Assembly (NCBI RefSeq): GCF_002327085.1
Contig: NZ_CP023429.1
Location: forward strand, 744,001 to 808,000
Direction: 5' to 3'
Length of the DNA stretch: 64,000 nucleotides
From: Neisseria weixii
GTDB lineage: Bacteria > Pseudomonadota > Gammaproteobacteria > Burkholderiales > Neisseriaceae
The notes under the pieces: model-generated
Databases searched by the model: none
Told to the model about the DNA's origin: nothing
The model's input: only the letters and a program-made list of their open reading frames with translations
Shown here: piece by piece, positions 37,770 through 47,025 of the stretch
Numbering within the stretch: the stretch's first letter is position 1
Layout of the letters: the number at the start of each line of letters is the position of its first letter
Translations under genes and position numbers: made by a program

Positions 37770-39145
37770 ATGAGTAAAGTACAAGAAGTCAAATTACAAC
37801 GCAATCTTAAAAATCGTCATCTGCAACTGATTGCCATTGGCGGTGCTATTGGCACGGGTTTGTTTATGGGCTCAGGAAAAACCATTAGCTTGGCAGGACC
37901 TTCGGTGTTGCTGACTTATATGCTGATTGGTTTTTTTCTATTTTTCGTCATGCGCGCCATGGGTGAATTGCTGTTATCAAATCTCGAATATAAATCTTTT
38001 ACCGATTTTACCCACGATATTTTAGGGCGCGGTGTGGGTTTTTTTGTCGGCTGGACCTATTGGTTCTGCTGGGTTGTGATTGGTATTGCCGACATTATTG
38101 CGATTACAAGTTATGTGCAATTCTGGTGGCCTGATGTACCGCTGTGGCTGCCAGGTTTGGCGTGTATTTTCATTATGGCGTCGTTGAATATGCTGACGGT
38201 ACGTTTGTTTGGCGAAATGGAGTTTTGGTTTGCGCTGATTAAAATTGTTGCCATTGTTGGCTTGGTTTTGGTAGGGGTTTATTTGATTGCAACGGGTTTT
38301 GTGAATCCAAATACAGGCATTCCTGCGTCGTTGAGTCATTTATGGATGCGTGAAGGTGGGATTTTTCCACACGGCATTGGGGGCTTTTTCTCGGCATTTC
38401 AAATTGCGGTTTTCGCCTTTTTGGGCATTGAATTAGTAGGCACCGCAGCAGCAGAAACGCAAGACCCTTATACCAATTTGCCTAAAGCGATTAACCGCAT
38501 TCCGATTCGCGTGATTGTGTTTTATGTGTTGGCATTGAGCATAATTATGACGGTTACGCCATGGGATATGGTAGATCCCAAAATCAGTCCATTTGTAAAC
38601 ATGTTTACCATGATTGGCATTCCGATTGCCGCAGGTTTGATTAATTTGGTGGTCTTGTCGTCTGCTTTATCCTCAGCCAATGGCGGTATGTTTTCCACAG
38701 GGCGTATGTTATACGGCTTGGCAAAACGCAATCTGCACCGCGCGTATTTGGTTTATTGAATTTACGTGGTGTGCCTGCGCCCGCATTGATGTTCTCTTGT
38801 AGCTTGTTGTTATTGGGTTTGATTTTGCTTTATGTGGGCGAAGACACCAGCATTATGGAAATGTTTACCATCGTTACCACCATTTCCAGTATTGGTTTTA
38901 TTTTTGTGTGGATGATGATTTTGTTGGCATACATCAAATATCGCAAAACGCGCCCTGAATTACACGCGCAATCGGTGTACAAAATGCCAGGCGGCGTGAT
39001 GATGGCTTGGGCATGTTTGGCATTTTTGGTGTTCTCACTTTATCTTTTCTCGCGCGACGCGGATACGCTCACAGGTATGCTGTATATGCCCGTTTGGTTC
39101 GGTGTTTTGGGTATTGCTTATGCTGTAAAATTCCGTAAGCCGTAA
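37770..39145 (+). CDS. APC-superfamily amino acid permease, CycA/AnsP-like (one frameshift)
   Basis: About 458 aa after correction, twelve hydrophobic segments. HLQLIAIGGAIGTGLFMGSG is the substrate-binding first helix of amino-acid permeases, and FSAFQIAVFAFLGIELVGTAAAE the sixth. The group includes CycA (D-serine, D-alanine, glycine) and AnsP; exact substrate unknown. One T is missing at 38732-38735 (AATCTGCACC for AATCTTGCACC), restoring LAKRNLAPRVFG. The sequence is AT-richer than its neighbours, contains no GCCGTCTGAA, and ends in a terminator made from another DUS dialect. It interrupts mdh. Start ATG 37770 with AAGAGGT upstream. Confidence 0.88.
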
Positions 39146-39164
39146 AGTCATAAAAATGGTAAAA

Positions 39165-39196
39165 TTTCAGGCAGCTTGTTTTCAGGCTGCCTGAAA
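39165..39196 (+). terminator. Terminator built from a foreign DUS dialect (GCTGCCTGAA)
   Basis: TTTCAGGCAGC / GCTGCCTGAAA, an 11-bp stem with a 10-base loop. The right arm contains AGGCTGCCTGAA (39184-39195), the AG-simDUS dialect described for Simonsiella, not the AGGCCGTCTGAA used elsewhere in the window. Confidence 0.75.
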
Positions 39197-39333
39197 CCTT
39201 TGTAACCTTTTATCTTGGGCACATTTCTTCGCGATACACTTTTCGTACGTTTGAAAATATTTCAAATATTATCTGCGCATATTGCGATGCTATCGCTTTG
39301 AACTGCGTTCAAATTTAGAGGCTTACAAAGCGT
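39193..39333 (+). repeat. MITE-like element, divergent copy 5
   Basis: Starts GAAACCTTTGTAA, contains GGGCACATTTCTTCGCGATA and ends near GCTTACAAAGCG. Clearly related to copies 2 and 3 but much diverged. It forms the right border of the permease cassette against the mdh N-terminal piece. Confidence 0.55.
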
Positions 39334-39614
39334 GCGCAAGCGCGGGCACTAATCAAAATCGCAATCTGCATCTTTAACGCGCCACTTCCGGGATCATCGG
39401 CGGCAAACACACCCAGCAGCAGCAGAAACGCGTAATCGTGCATTTCCATGACCCTGCAAAGCTTTTTGCGTATGCGGCAAATCCGGCAACTGCAAAATCA
39501 TCGGCTGGCCGCGTCCCGGCATAATCCCGCCGGCAATGCGGAACAAAGCCGCATACGCAATTTGCCCACCGCACCGGTGGCCGCAATACGGATAGGGGGT
39601 TTCAAAGTCATCAT
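39334..39614 (-). pseudogene. mdh: Malate dehydrogenase remnant, N-terminal piece
   Basis: Minus strand, starting [15 protein letters not shown], the MDH NAD-binding opening. Shifted frames then give [52 protein letters not shown] and QIAILISARA, the last matching the KDADVALLVGARPRS segment of intact MDH. Several frame changes are needed, so this is decay rather than one miscall. The text stops at the border of the divergent repeat and resumes, with GMERSDLL, at 37639. Confidence 0.75.
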
Positions 39615-39775
39615 CAATCTCTGTAAGAAAAACAAAAGATTAAAGAAGCGGGGTTATAATAAATGCTGTCCTCCGCAACAATATGGCAAAAATAAAAGTT
39701 TTCTTACAAAAATAAAGAAGGCCGTTTGAAAGGCGGCAGCATATTGCTGCTTTTCAGGCGGCCTGGACGGCATGA

Positions 39776-40087
39776 TTATTCGCAATTCAAATTTTTGACC
39801 TTTTGCGGAAAATCATGCAGCGCGATTTCACACATTCTCACCCGCTGTTTTTCATCGGCGGCAGGCAGCGATTGGCGCAAAAATGTCGTGTTCCCGCTTT
39901 GGAACAACGCCTTTTTCTCGCCTACCTTGTGATAACACGCCTCCGCGCGTTTGAAATATTCTTGACAGACCGGCGGCATTTCTTCCAAAGCCAAAGGTTT
40001 GTGTTTGTGCATACTGCGCGCCGAAGCGGCGGAAGCCGAAGCAGCCATTGCTGCCAGCAGCAACCATTTGAAAACATGATTCATCAT
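39776..40087 (-). CDS. Small exported protein of unknown function
   Basis: 103 aa. A clear Sec signal peptide (MNHVFKWLLLAAMAASASAASA) is followed by a basic stretch (MHKHKPLALEE) and a short domain with four cysteines at VCQEY, EACYH, RMCEI and NLNCE, probably two periplasmic disulfides. It resembles small Cys-containing periplasmic families of unknown function (DUF5339-like), but I cannot confirm membership. AAAGGAATCTC precedes the ATG at 40087. Stands alone, downstream of tRNA-Pro on the same strand. Confidence 0.6.
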   Translation of the reverse strand: MMNHVFKWLLLAAMAASASAASARSMHKHKPLALEEMPPVCQEYFKRAEACYHKVGEKKALFQSGNTTFLRQSLPAADEKQRVRMCEIALHDFPQKVKNLNCE

Positions 40088-40178
40088 GAGATTCCTTTAA
40101 AAAAATGAACTTTGTCATTATAAAACTGGGTATTCAAAAAACAGAAGAGTGTGCATAAAGTTTTATAAAAGATAAACA

Positions 40179-40208
40179 AAAGGCCGTCTGAAAGATTTCA
40201 GGCGGCCA
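40179..40208 (-). terminator. Terminator after tRNA-Pro
   Basis: On the minus strand GGCCGCCTGAAA / TTTCAGACGGCC followed by TTTTG; one arm is a DUS variant. Confidence 0.7.
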
Positions 40209-40254
40209 ATAAATTAATAAGCAGCCCTAAAATAAATCAGGCTGCTTTTTTAAA

Positions 40255-40330
40255 TGGTCGGAATGAGAGGATTCGAACCTCCGACCCCTGCACCCCATGC
40301 AGGTGCGCTACCAGGCTGCGCTACATTCCG
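40255..40330 (-). tRNA. tRNA-Pro(GGG)
   Basis: 76 nt with an encoded CCA. Acceptor stem CGGAATG/CATTCCG; D-loop AGCCTGGTAGC; anticodon stem CCTGC/GCAGG closing the loop ATGGGGT, anticodon GGG (reads CCC); T-arm GGAGGTTCGAATCCTC; discriminator A. All four arms fold. Confidence 0.95.
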
Positions 40331-40705
40331 GTTGAGAAGTAGGAATTATAAAGATTGTTGGGTGATTTGGCAAACAGGGTGGGAGGTAGATTTCAGTATA
40401 TGCGCTTGATGATGGAAAGCCAACTTACTTGCCGTACAGGCAAAGCTTTACTGATGGCAAGACCTTGTGAAACAAAGGGGTATGGCGCAGGCACGGAAGC
40501 GGTGGGCGGGTTATGCGGGGATTCGGGTTGTTTTTTATCTCAACGAGTTTATAAAAATGAATAGAAAAAGGCCGTCTGAAATCAATGATTCAGACGGCTT
40601 TGAGGGTATGGATTGACCGATCCCAACCAACACGCGTGCCTTAGGGCTCACATCCTACATCTGACGATGCTTCAGACGGCCTATAGGATAGACGTGTAGC
40701 GGCTT

Positions 40706-41418
40706 TTATTTCTGACAATCCGATTTGCCCGTTTTATGGTTGATTGCACCTTGCGCAACCAAGTATTCCACTACCGCCTTATGGCCTTTTTCACAAGCAA
40801 ACGACCGCGCGCTTTGGTCTTTTTTGCTGACCAAATTCAAATCCGCACCTTGCGAATGCAGATATTTCACCGTTTCCAAGCCCCCGTTGCTGGCTGACAC
40901 AATCATCAGCGTTTCGCCGTCGTCTTCCACCGTTTGGTCGTTCAAATCCGTTTCCGCGCGCAGCATATGATGCACTTTCTTCACGATATTGGTGTTTTTG
41001 CCCAATGCCGCCAACTTCAAAACGTTATACACATCGCCGCGGTCGGTCGCACGCAGGTCGGCACCTTTTTCAATCAAATAGTCGGCAATGTCTTCATAAC
41101 CGATAAATGCCGCCCAGCCGAAAGCCGTTTGCCCTAAAGCCGCTTCGTCTTTTGCTTCCAAATCCTGACCGGCTTCCACCATCTGCTTAACCTTGGCAAA
41201 ATCGCCGCGTTTTACCGCATCAAACCAAGCCGCATCTTTGCTTTCCGAAGGCTTTTCGTAAAAAATGCGCCAGTGCAGCTTATCCGAATTGGCAATGTCT
41301 TCCATATCCGCACGGCCCAAACGCCAGCCGTCTGTGGCAACCGCAGCATCCGCTGATTGAGTATGAGGCGCAGAATGTCCGTTGCACGCGCTTAATGCGG
41401 CGGCGCGAAATGTTTCAT
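40706..41418 (-). CDS. Ankyrin-repeat lipoprotein (one frameshift near the start)
   Basis: About 237 aa after correction. ATG 41418 has AAGGAATAC upstream; restoring one T at 41408-41410 gives MKHFRAAALSACNGHS, a lipoprotein leader with lipobox LSAC. The mature part carries about four ankyrin repeats, such as GQTAFGWAAFIGYEDIADYL, GETLMIVSASNGGLETVKYL and ARSFACEKGHKAVVEYLV. Ankyrin repeats mediate protein contacts. Partner unknown; some periplasmic ankyrin proteins sit near catalase genes, but no such gene is here. It could still be read from internal starts without the lipoprotein signal. Confidence 0.7.
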
Positions 41419-41997
41419 TAAGTATTCCTTAATCGGGATATGAATCGGAAACAACATTTTACCCTAATTTCAATGTAAAAGCGGCAGCAGCGCAGACGGG
41501 GTTAAAAATGCAGAAAAAGCGGCGAAGAATACGGCCGTGTTACCCTGATAACCGTATTCAACATGATGGGCGGCCAAAACACCAAGCCGTTGATTGGGTC
41601 AGAGCCGGAAGAATAAGGGCGGCCGATTTTATGCACCAAGCCGGTTTGGTTAAAACCGCAGATAACGTAAGCCTAACCGCTACAGTTAAAGAAAAAGCCC
41701 AAAACTGCAAAATTATTTGCTATGCTCGGGCAACGAGCTTAAGGGGCTGGAATAAAACAAGCCGTCTGAAACCTTTCAGATGGCTTGTTTGTGATGAGGA
41801 GGTATGACCGGTATGCGAATGTTTAGGGGAACAGCGAGACAAAAATAACCTGATTCAGCCGCTTTAAGAATTGGAAATAAAGCAATGCTGTCTCAAAGAT
41901 TTCAGACGGCATTCGAGTTTGAAGCCCAACGAATGCGCCTATGCTTCGGGGCACACGCCCTACACGCGGAATCAGCGATCGTTGAGTCGGCGGTAGA
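41419..41997. other. Region without a recognised gene
   Basis: 579 bp between the ankyrin lipoprotein and the REP transposase. It holds a variant DUS pair near 41760-41785 (GCCGTCTGAAA / TTTCAGATGGC) and short open frames without ribosome sites. A 99-codon plus-strand frame (41508-41807) has low-complexity basic content and matches nothing I know. Confidence 0.5.
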
Positions 41998-42024
41998 GTG
42001 TGCGGCGCAGCCACGCACGCGGTT
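41998..42024. repeat. REP-like repeat next to the REP transposase (3' side)
   Basis: GTGTGCGGCGCAGCCACGCAC: GTGTGCG can pair with CACGCAC across a GC-rich loop. Shares the core with the copies at 42664 and 43066. Confidence 0.55.
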
Positions 42025-42041
42025 GTTTATTTAAGTTTCCA

Positions 42042-42571
42042 TCATTCCCCAAAATTCATTATCCGAGCCCCAGCCGTCCCGCCCCAATCCGGCGGCAGCA
42101 AACCATCACGCACGAAGCGGTGGAATGAAGAAAACGGCCAATCTTTTACCTTAACCGCCAAACCATGTTTCACCGGATTGAAATGCACATCATCCACCGC
42201 ACGCCGCAAATCCGCATCATCACGCACGGTATGTTCGTAAAACGGCGCTGCCAAATCCCTTTTTCATGCCGCCGCTGTTTGCTGGCGGATAAACCATCCG
42301 ATGCAGCGAAATGATGTGAGAAACGGGTTTTCATCAAGCGCCAGCGCAGCGAATAATCGCAATCGCCATCGTGTAAAGGCCAAACCGCATGAAAATGGTT
42401 GGGTATAACGCAAATTGCTAGGGTTTCAAACGGATAGCGTTTTTGCACCGAGGCTTAGGCTTCGCGAAGCAGATTGATATGTTCGACTAGTAAACGCGAT
42501 TTCGGGTCGGCAAGTTTAACGGTAAAGAAAAACGTGCCGTCTTCGATGTAGTTGCGGCGATAGTGCGACAT
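42042..42571 (-). pseudogene. REP-associated tyrosine transposase (RAYT), decaying
   Basis: About 176 codons, Y1/IS200-like. ATG 42571 opens MSHYRRNYIEDGTFFFTVKL, followed by VIPNHFHAVW with the HUH metal motif, GIWQRRFYEHTVRDD and HFNPVKHGL. Codon 39 is TAA where tyrosine is expected (CFRGEA-type context REA-stop-ASVQKRYPF). An A4 run at 42239-42242 needs one more base. The usual DYIHYNPVKHG text is DDVHFNPVKHG, so the catalytic tyrosine also looks lost. RAYTs mobilise or maintain REP palindromes, and REP-like copies flank it. Confidence 0.75.
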
Positions 42572-42663
42572 TTATTTCCTTTGTTATTATTTCGATTTGC
42601 ACTATCATAACAAAGGCGGTGAGAAAGCAAAAGGCCGCCTGAAATGTATCGGTTTCAACATAC

Positions 42664-42720
42664 AAGGGTGTGTGGCGCAGTCACGCACGTGATGGTGTGG
42701 GTTATGCAGGCTACGCTTGC
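42664..42720. repeat. REP-like repeat, copy between RAYT and the 98-aa gene
   Basis: AGGGTGTGTGGCGCAGTCAC then GCACGTGATGG and GTGGGTTATGCAGGCTACGC. On the minus strand it begins GCGTAGCCTG, carrying the GTAG tetranucleotide typical of REP heads. GTGTGTG pairs with CACGCAC. Confidence 0.6.
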
Positions 42721-42745
42721 TTTTAAAAGGGATTAAAAATAACCA

Positions 42746-43042
42746 TTAGCCGAATTTCGTTTGTAATGCTTGTAGTGCTGAATTTAAACATTCTTCCGCA
42801 GAAAGCGCAGCAGTATCCCCGAGTTTGGGTACGGTATGCAAATCCAGTACATATTGCGCTTCATCTGCGAGTATATCCTGGGTGAAAGATGGTTTTACTT
42901 GGTATGTTTCCAATCTGAACAAACGTGCGTAAAACTCCCCGTTACCGTTTTTCAAAATTTCAAGTTTGAAATTCAACTCATCATCCAGCAGGGCAATCGG
43001 ATTTACAACAATTGTTTTCACTACTTCTGAATATTGCAGCAT
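42746..43042 (-). CDS. Hypothetical protein, 98 aa, bracketed by REP-like repeats
   Basis: 98 aa, soluble, acidic. The text EVVKTIVVNPIALLDDELNF and ILKNGNGEFYARLFRLETY suggests a small alpha/beta protein. I recognise no family. GGGAGACTAAGA upstream of ATG 43042 is a plausible ribosome site, which supports it being a real gene. REP-like repeats in the same orientation lie close on both sides (42664 and 43066), so it may have arrived or been retained with them. Confidence 0.6.
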   Translation of the reverse strand: MLQYSEVVKTIVVNPIALLDDELNFKLEILKNGNGEFYARLFRLETYQVKPSFTQDILADEAQYVLDLHTVPKLGDTAALSAEECLNSALQALQTKFG

Positions 43043-43065
43043 TCTTAGTCTCCCGATTTAAGCAG

Positions 43066-43122
43066 CAAGGGTGTGTGGTGTAGCCACGCACGCGGTGGTG
43101 CGGGTTATTCAGGCTACGCTTG
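43066..43122. repeat. REP-like repeat, copy upstream of the 98-aa gene
   Basis: AGGGTGTGTGGTGTAGCCAC then GCACGCGGTGG and GCGGGTTATTCAGGCTACGC, matching the copy at 42664 over its whole length with a few changes. Confidence 0.6.
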
Positions 43123-43132
43123 TTCCGGCTTG

Positions 43133-44032
43133 CTACCATTTGCTATTTTGTATTTTCAAAAGCTCCTTAAGAAATACACTAAAATCTAGCGTATTATTAA
43201 GCTTAAGTACTTCAGCTACTTGCAATGAACGCCTGTTGATACGAGGTAATAGTAATACACAATAGTTTTCTTTGTATGGTTCAGGCAAATATCGCATAAA
43301 GTAATCAGCCTTGAAAGTTTCCATTATCTCTCTAAATTCATTTGTAAAGCTATAATGATTGGATACGATAAACATTTCAAATTTTTGAATAAGTGAATAT
43401 ACAGAGTTTTCATTAATTTTATAACTATGTAGTTTACCTTTTAAGAAAATTTTTTTGTTAAGCTTTTTGGCTAGATAGCGAGCAGCAGAAAAATGATGGG
43501 ATCCGCCAGCATTGATGAGGAATAAACGTTTATCCCATACATAGGTTGCAAAGTAATCAGAAGAATTTTTATGAAAAATCCTTATTTCACGCCAATTTAG
43601 GTTCTGCTCAAGTTTCTCATGACTGATTGGAAAAATCATTTCTTTAGAGTTGTTTTCAACTAACTCATCTAAGCTGAAAAAGTCTCTTAATTCAGACTTG
43701 GAAGCTGCTAAACCTGTAACATCTTGAAGCTCACATTCCCAGTTTTCTATGATTTCACATATTCCGAAAAACTTGAATTCATCTAATCGTAATTCACGAA
43801 ATTGATACCTATGATCTTCATATACCCAACCTTTTGCTGCTCCATATGGGTGATGAAAATAATAAGAATCTATATCTTGCCAATCATGCCAACGAATTAC
43901 ACTTGATAATGCAATACTTTTCTGGGGTTCTTTAAGTGAGTTAACAATAAACAACTCATTTTGATTAATAAATTTGCGAATGGAGATATTTAATCGTAGT
44001 AATTGAATTTTATTTAGAATTGAATAAAACAT
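43133..44032 (-). CDS. Unrecognised 299-aa protein of low GC content
   Basis: 299 aa, predicted soluble, rich in Lys, Asn, Ile and Phe, and markedly AT-richer than its neighbours. Distinct segments include [43 protein letters not shown] and [15 protein letters not shown]; the aromatic-rich [15 protein letters not shown] looks like a conserved core of some uncharacterised family. I cannot assign function. Its ATG (44032) lies inside the last codons of uvrA, with a 23-bp overlap, and the uvrA tail itself (VLFNSK) is written partly by this AT-rich DNA. That arrangement suggests insertion at the uvrA 3' end. Confidence 0.65.
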   Translation of the reverse strand: MFYSILNKIQLLRLNISIRKFINQNELFIVNSLKEPQKSIALSSVIRWHDWQDIDSYYFHHPYGAAKGWVYEDHRYQFRELRLDEFKFFGICEIIENWECELQDVTGLAASKSELRDFFSLDELVENNSKEMIFPISHEKLEQNLNWREIRIFHKNSSDYFATYVWDKRLFLINAGGSHHFSAARYLAKKLNKKIFLKGKLHSYKINENSVYSLIQKFEMFIVSNHYSFTNEFREIMETFKADYFMRYLPEPYKENYCVLLLPRINRRSLQVAEVLKLNNTLDFSVFLKELLKIQNSKW

Positions 44033-46866
44033 TTTTCAAATACTTCCCAGTATAACTCCCCTTAACTTTCATCACATCTTCCGGCGAACCCTTGGCAATA
44101 ATCCTCCCCCCACCATCGCCGCCTTCCGGCCCTAAGTCTACAATATAATCCGCCGTTTTAATCACATCCAGATTATGCTCGATAATGACAATCGAGTTGC
44201 CTTTGCCTTTCAGACGGCCTATTACCTCTAATAACAAGGCAATATCGGCGAAGTGCAAACCCGTGGTCGGTTCGTCGAGAATATACAAAGTGCGGCCGGT
44301 GTCGCGTTTGGAGAGTTCGAGCGCGAGTTTGACGCGTTGGGCTTCGCCACCTGATAAGGTGGTGGCGGATTGGCCGAGGCGGATATAGCCGAGGCCGACG
44401 TCCATCAGGGTTTGCAGTTTGCGCGATACGGTGGGCACGGCGTCGAAGAATTGGCGGGCTTCTTCTACGGTCATATCCAGCACTTGGCTGATGTTTTTGC
44501 CTTTGTATTGCACCTCCAGTGTTTCGCGGTTGTAGCGTTTGCCGTGGCACACTTCGCAGGGTACATACACGTCGGGCAGGAAGTGCATTTCGACTTTGAT
44601 CACGCCGTCTCCCTGGCAGGCTTCGCAGCGGCCGCCTTTGACGTTGAACGAGAAGCGGCCGACGTTGTAGCCGCGTTCGCGCGAGAGCGGCACGCCGGCG
44701 AAGAGGTCGCGGATGGGGGTAAACAGGCCGGTGTAGGTGGCGGGGTTGGAGCGTGGGGTGCGGCCAATGGGGGATTGGTCGACGTTGATGACTTTGTCGA
44801 GATGGTCGAGGCCGCTGATATCGTCGTAGGGCGCGGGTTCTTCGTGGGCGCGGTTAAGCTCGCGGCGGTGATTTTGGCGAGTGTGTCGTTAATCAGGGTG
44901 GATTTGCCGCTGCCGGATACGCCGGTGATGCAGGTAATCAAGCCCAGCGGCAGTTCGAGGGTAACGTTTTTGAGGTTGTTGCCGCGCGCGCCTTTTAACA
45001 CCAGCATTCTTTCGGAGTTGACAGGCGTTCTTTCAGAGGGCACTTCGATTTTCTTTTTGCCGCTTAAGTATTGGCCGGTAACGGATTCTTTGCAGGCGGC
45101 GACTTTGGCGGGGGTGTCGGCCACCAGCACGTTGCCGCCGTGTTCGCCGGCGCCGGAGCCCATATCAATCACGAAATCGGCTTCGCGGATGGCGTCTTCG
45201 TCGTGTTCGACCACAATCACGCTGTTGCCCAAGTCGCGCAGGCGTTTGAGGGTGGCCAGCAGGCGGTCGTTGTCGCGCTGGTGCAGGCCGATGGAGGGTT
45301 CGTCGAGTACATACATCACGCCGGTTAGGCCGCTGCCGATTTGGCTGGCTAAACGGATACGCTGGGCTTCGCCACCGGAGAGGGTTTCGGCGGAACGGGC
45401 GAGGTTGAGGTAGTCGAGGCCGACGTTAATCAGAAAGCCTAAGCGCTCGGTGATTTCTTTAAGGATTTTTTCGGCAATCTGCTTTTTGTTGCCTTCCAAA
45501 TCAAGTTGTTCAAAGAATTCATGGGTTTTGGTGAGCGGCCAGGCGGAAAGCTCGTGCAGCGGCTGTTTGCCCACATACACATAGCGCGCTTCTTTGCGCA
45601 GGCGCGCGCCGCCGCAGCTCGGGCAGGCGCGGTGGCTTTGGTATTCGCGCAGTTTGTCGCGGATGGTTTCGCTGTCGGTTTCGCGGTAACGGCGTTCCAT
45701 ATTGGGAATGATGCCTTCAAAGGCATGGTTGCGTTTGAATGTGCCACCGCGCTCGGAAAGGTATTGGAATTCAATCACTTCTTTGCCGGAGCCGTGCAAC
45801 ACGATTTTTTGGATATTGGCCGGCAATTCTTCAAACGGCGTTTTCACATCAAAATCATAATGGGCGGCAAGTGATTGAATCATTTGAAAATAAAACTGAT
45901 TGCGCTTGTCCCAGCCGTCAATGGCGCCGTCGGCCAACGATAATTCAGGATGCGCTACTACGCGCTGCGGGTCGAAGAAATTATTGCTGCCCAAACCGTC
46001 GCAGCTTGGGCAGGCGCCGACCGGATTGTTGAAGGAAAACAAGCGCGGCTCTAATTCTTGCAGGCTGTATGAGCACATCGGGCAGGCAAAACGCGCGGAA
46101 AACCAATGTTCTTCGCCGCTGTCCATTTCCAAAGCCAACGCGCGCTCTTCGCCGTGGCGCAGCGCGGTTTCGAAGCTTTCGGCCAAGCGCTGTTTGATGT
46201 CGGCTTTCACTTTGACACGGTCGATGACTACGTCGATGTCGTGTTTGATGTTTTTTTCCAGCTTCGGCACTTCATCCAGCGTGTACACTTCGCCATCGAC
46301 GCGCACACGCGCAAAGCCATGCGCCTGCAAATCGGCAAAAAAATCGACGAATTCGCCTTTGCGGCCGCGTACCGCCGGTGCCAGAATCATCATGCGCGTA
46401 TCTTCCGGCAAACCCAACACATGATCGACCATTTGTGACACGGTTTGGCTCGATAAAGGCAGGTTATGCTCGGGCAATAAGGCGTGCCGATACGCGCATA
46501 CAGCAGGCGCAGGTAATCGTGGATTTCGGTGACGGTGCCGACGGTAGAGCGCGGGTTGTGGCTGGTGGATTTCTGTTCGATGGAAATGGCGGGTGACAAA
46601 CCCTCAATCAAATCGACATCGGGCTTATCCATCATCTGCAAAAACTGGCGCGCATAGGCGGAAAGGCTTTCCACATAGCGGCGCTGGCCTTCGGCATAAA
46701 GGGTGTCGAAAGCCAGGCTCGATTTGCCGCTGCCCGACAAACCGGTTACTACCACCAATTTATGGCGCGGAATATCCAAATCGATGTTTTTCAAATTATG
46801 CGTGCGTGCGCCGCGGATGCGGATGGTGTCGTTGTCGGAAGCGTTTTTGTGATGATGGTTGCACAT
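44010..46866 (-). CDS. uvrA: Excinuclease ABC subunit A (two frameshifts)
   Basis: About 952 aa after correction. Damage-recognition ATPase of nucleotide excision repair, working with UvrB. First Walker [10 protein letters not shown], zinc-finger cysteines CPMCSYSL and [18 protein letters not shown] signatures LSGGEAQRI and [12 protein letters not shown], second Walker [10 protein letters not shown], and CEACQGDG with CEVCHGKRY. Two single-base losses: GGG at 46472-46474 (coding strand TGCCCGAGC for TGCCCCGAGC) and 44864-44865 (ACCGCCGCGAG for ACCGCCCGCGAG). Each restores the family text. The C-terminus overlaps the start of the 299-aa gene. Confidence 0.94.
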
Positions 46867-46989
46867 AGTGTTTAGGCCGTCTGAAAATAAAATCGAGAAT
46901 AGGATATTGTAGCACTTTTCGTCAGTTCAACTGATGATGTGCAGTGTCGATTTTTTCAGACGGCCCGACTATTTACGCCGATAATCCGT

Positions 46990-46995
46990 TATAAT
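46990..46995 (+). promoter_or_regulatory. -10 element for psd
   Basis: TATAAT 30 bp before the psd start; no clear -35 at 16-18 bp. Confidence 0.4.
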
Positions 46996-47025
46996 CCCCC
47001 AAACCCTACGAATAAAGGAATCCGC

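Noticed and set aside
40255..40330. tRNA-Pro as an integration site of a genomic island
   Set aside because: No integrase and no duplicated tRNA 3' end found nearby; neighbouring oddities are explained by the mdh insertion and REP elements.
40355..40564. 69-codon frame beside tRNA-Pro
   Set aside because: It overlaps a degenerate REP-like repeat and shows no family text.
41508..41807. 99-codon frame between ankyrin and RAYT genes
   Set aside because: Low-complexity, basic, crosses a DUS pair at its end; reverse strand also gives nothing recognisable.
44370..45413. Long plus-strand open frame opposite uvrA
   Set aside because: Shadow of a highly conserved gene; Ala/Val/Gly-rich text without a ribosome site.
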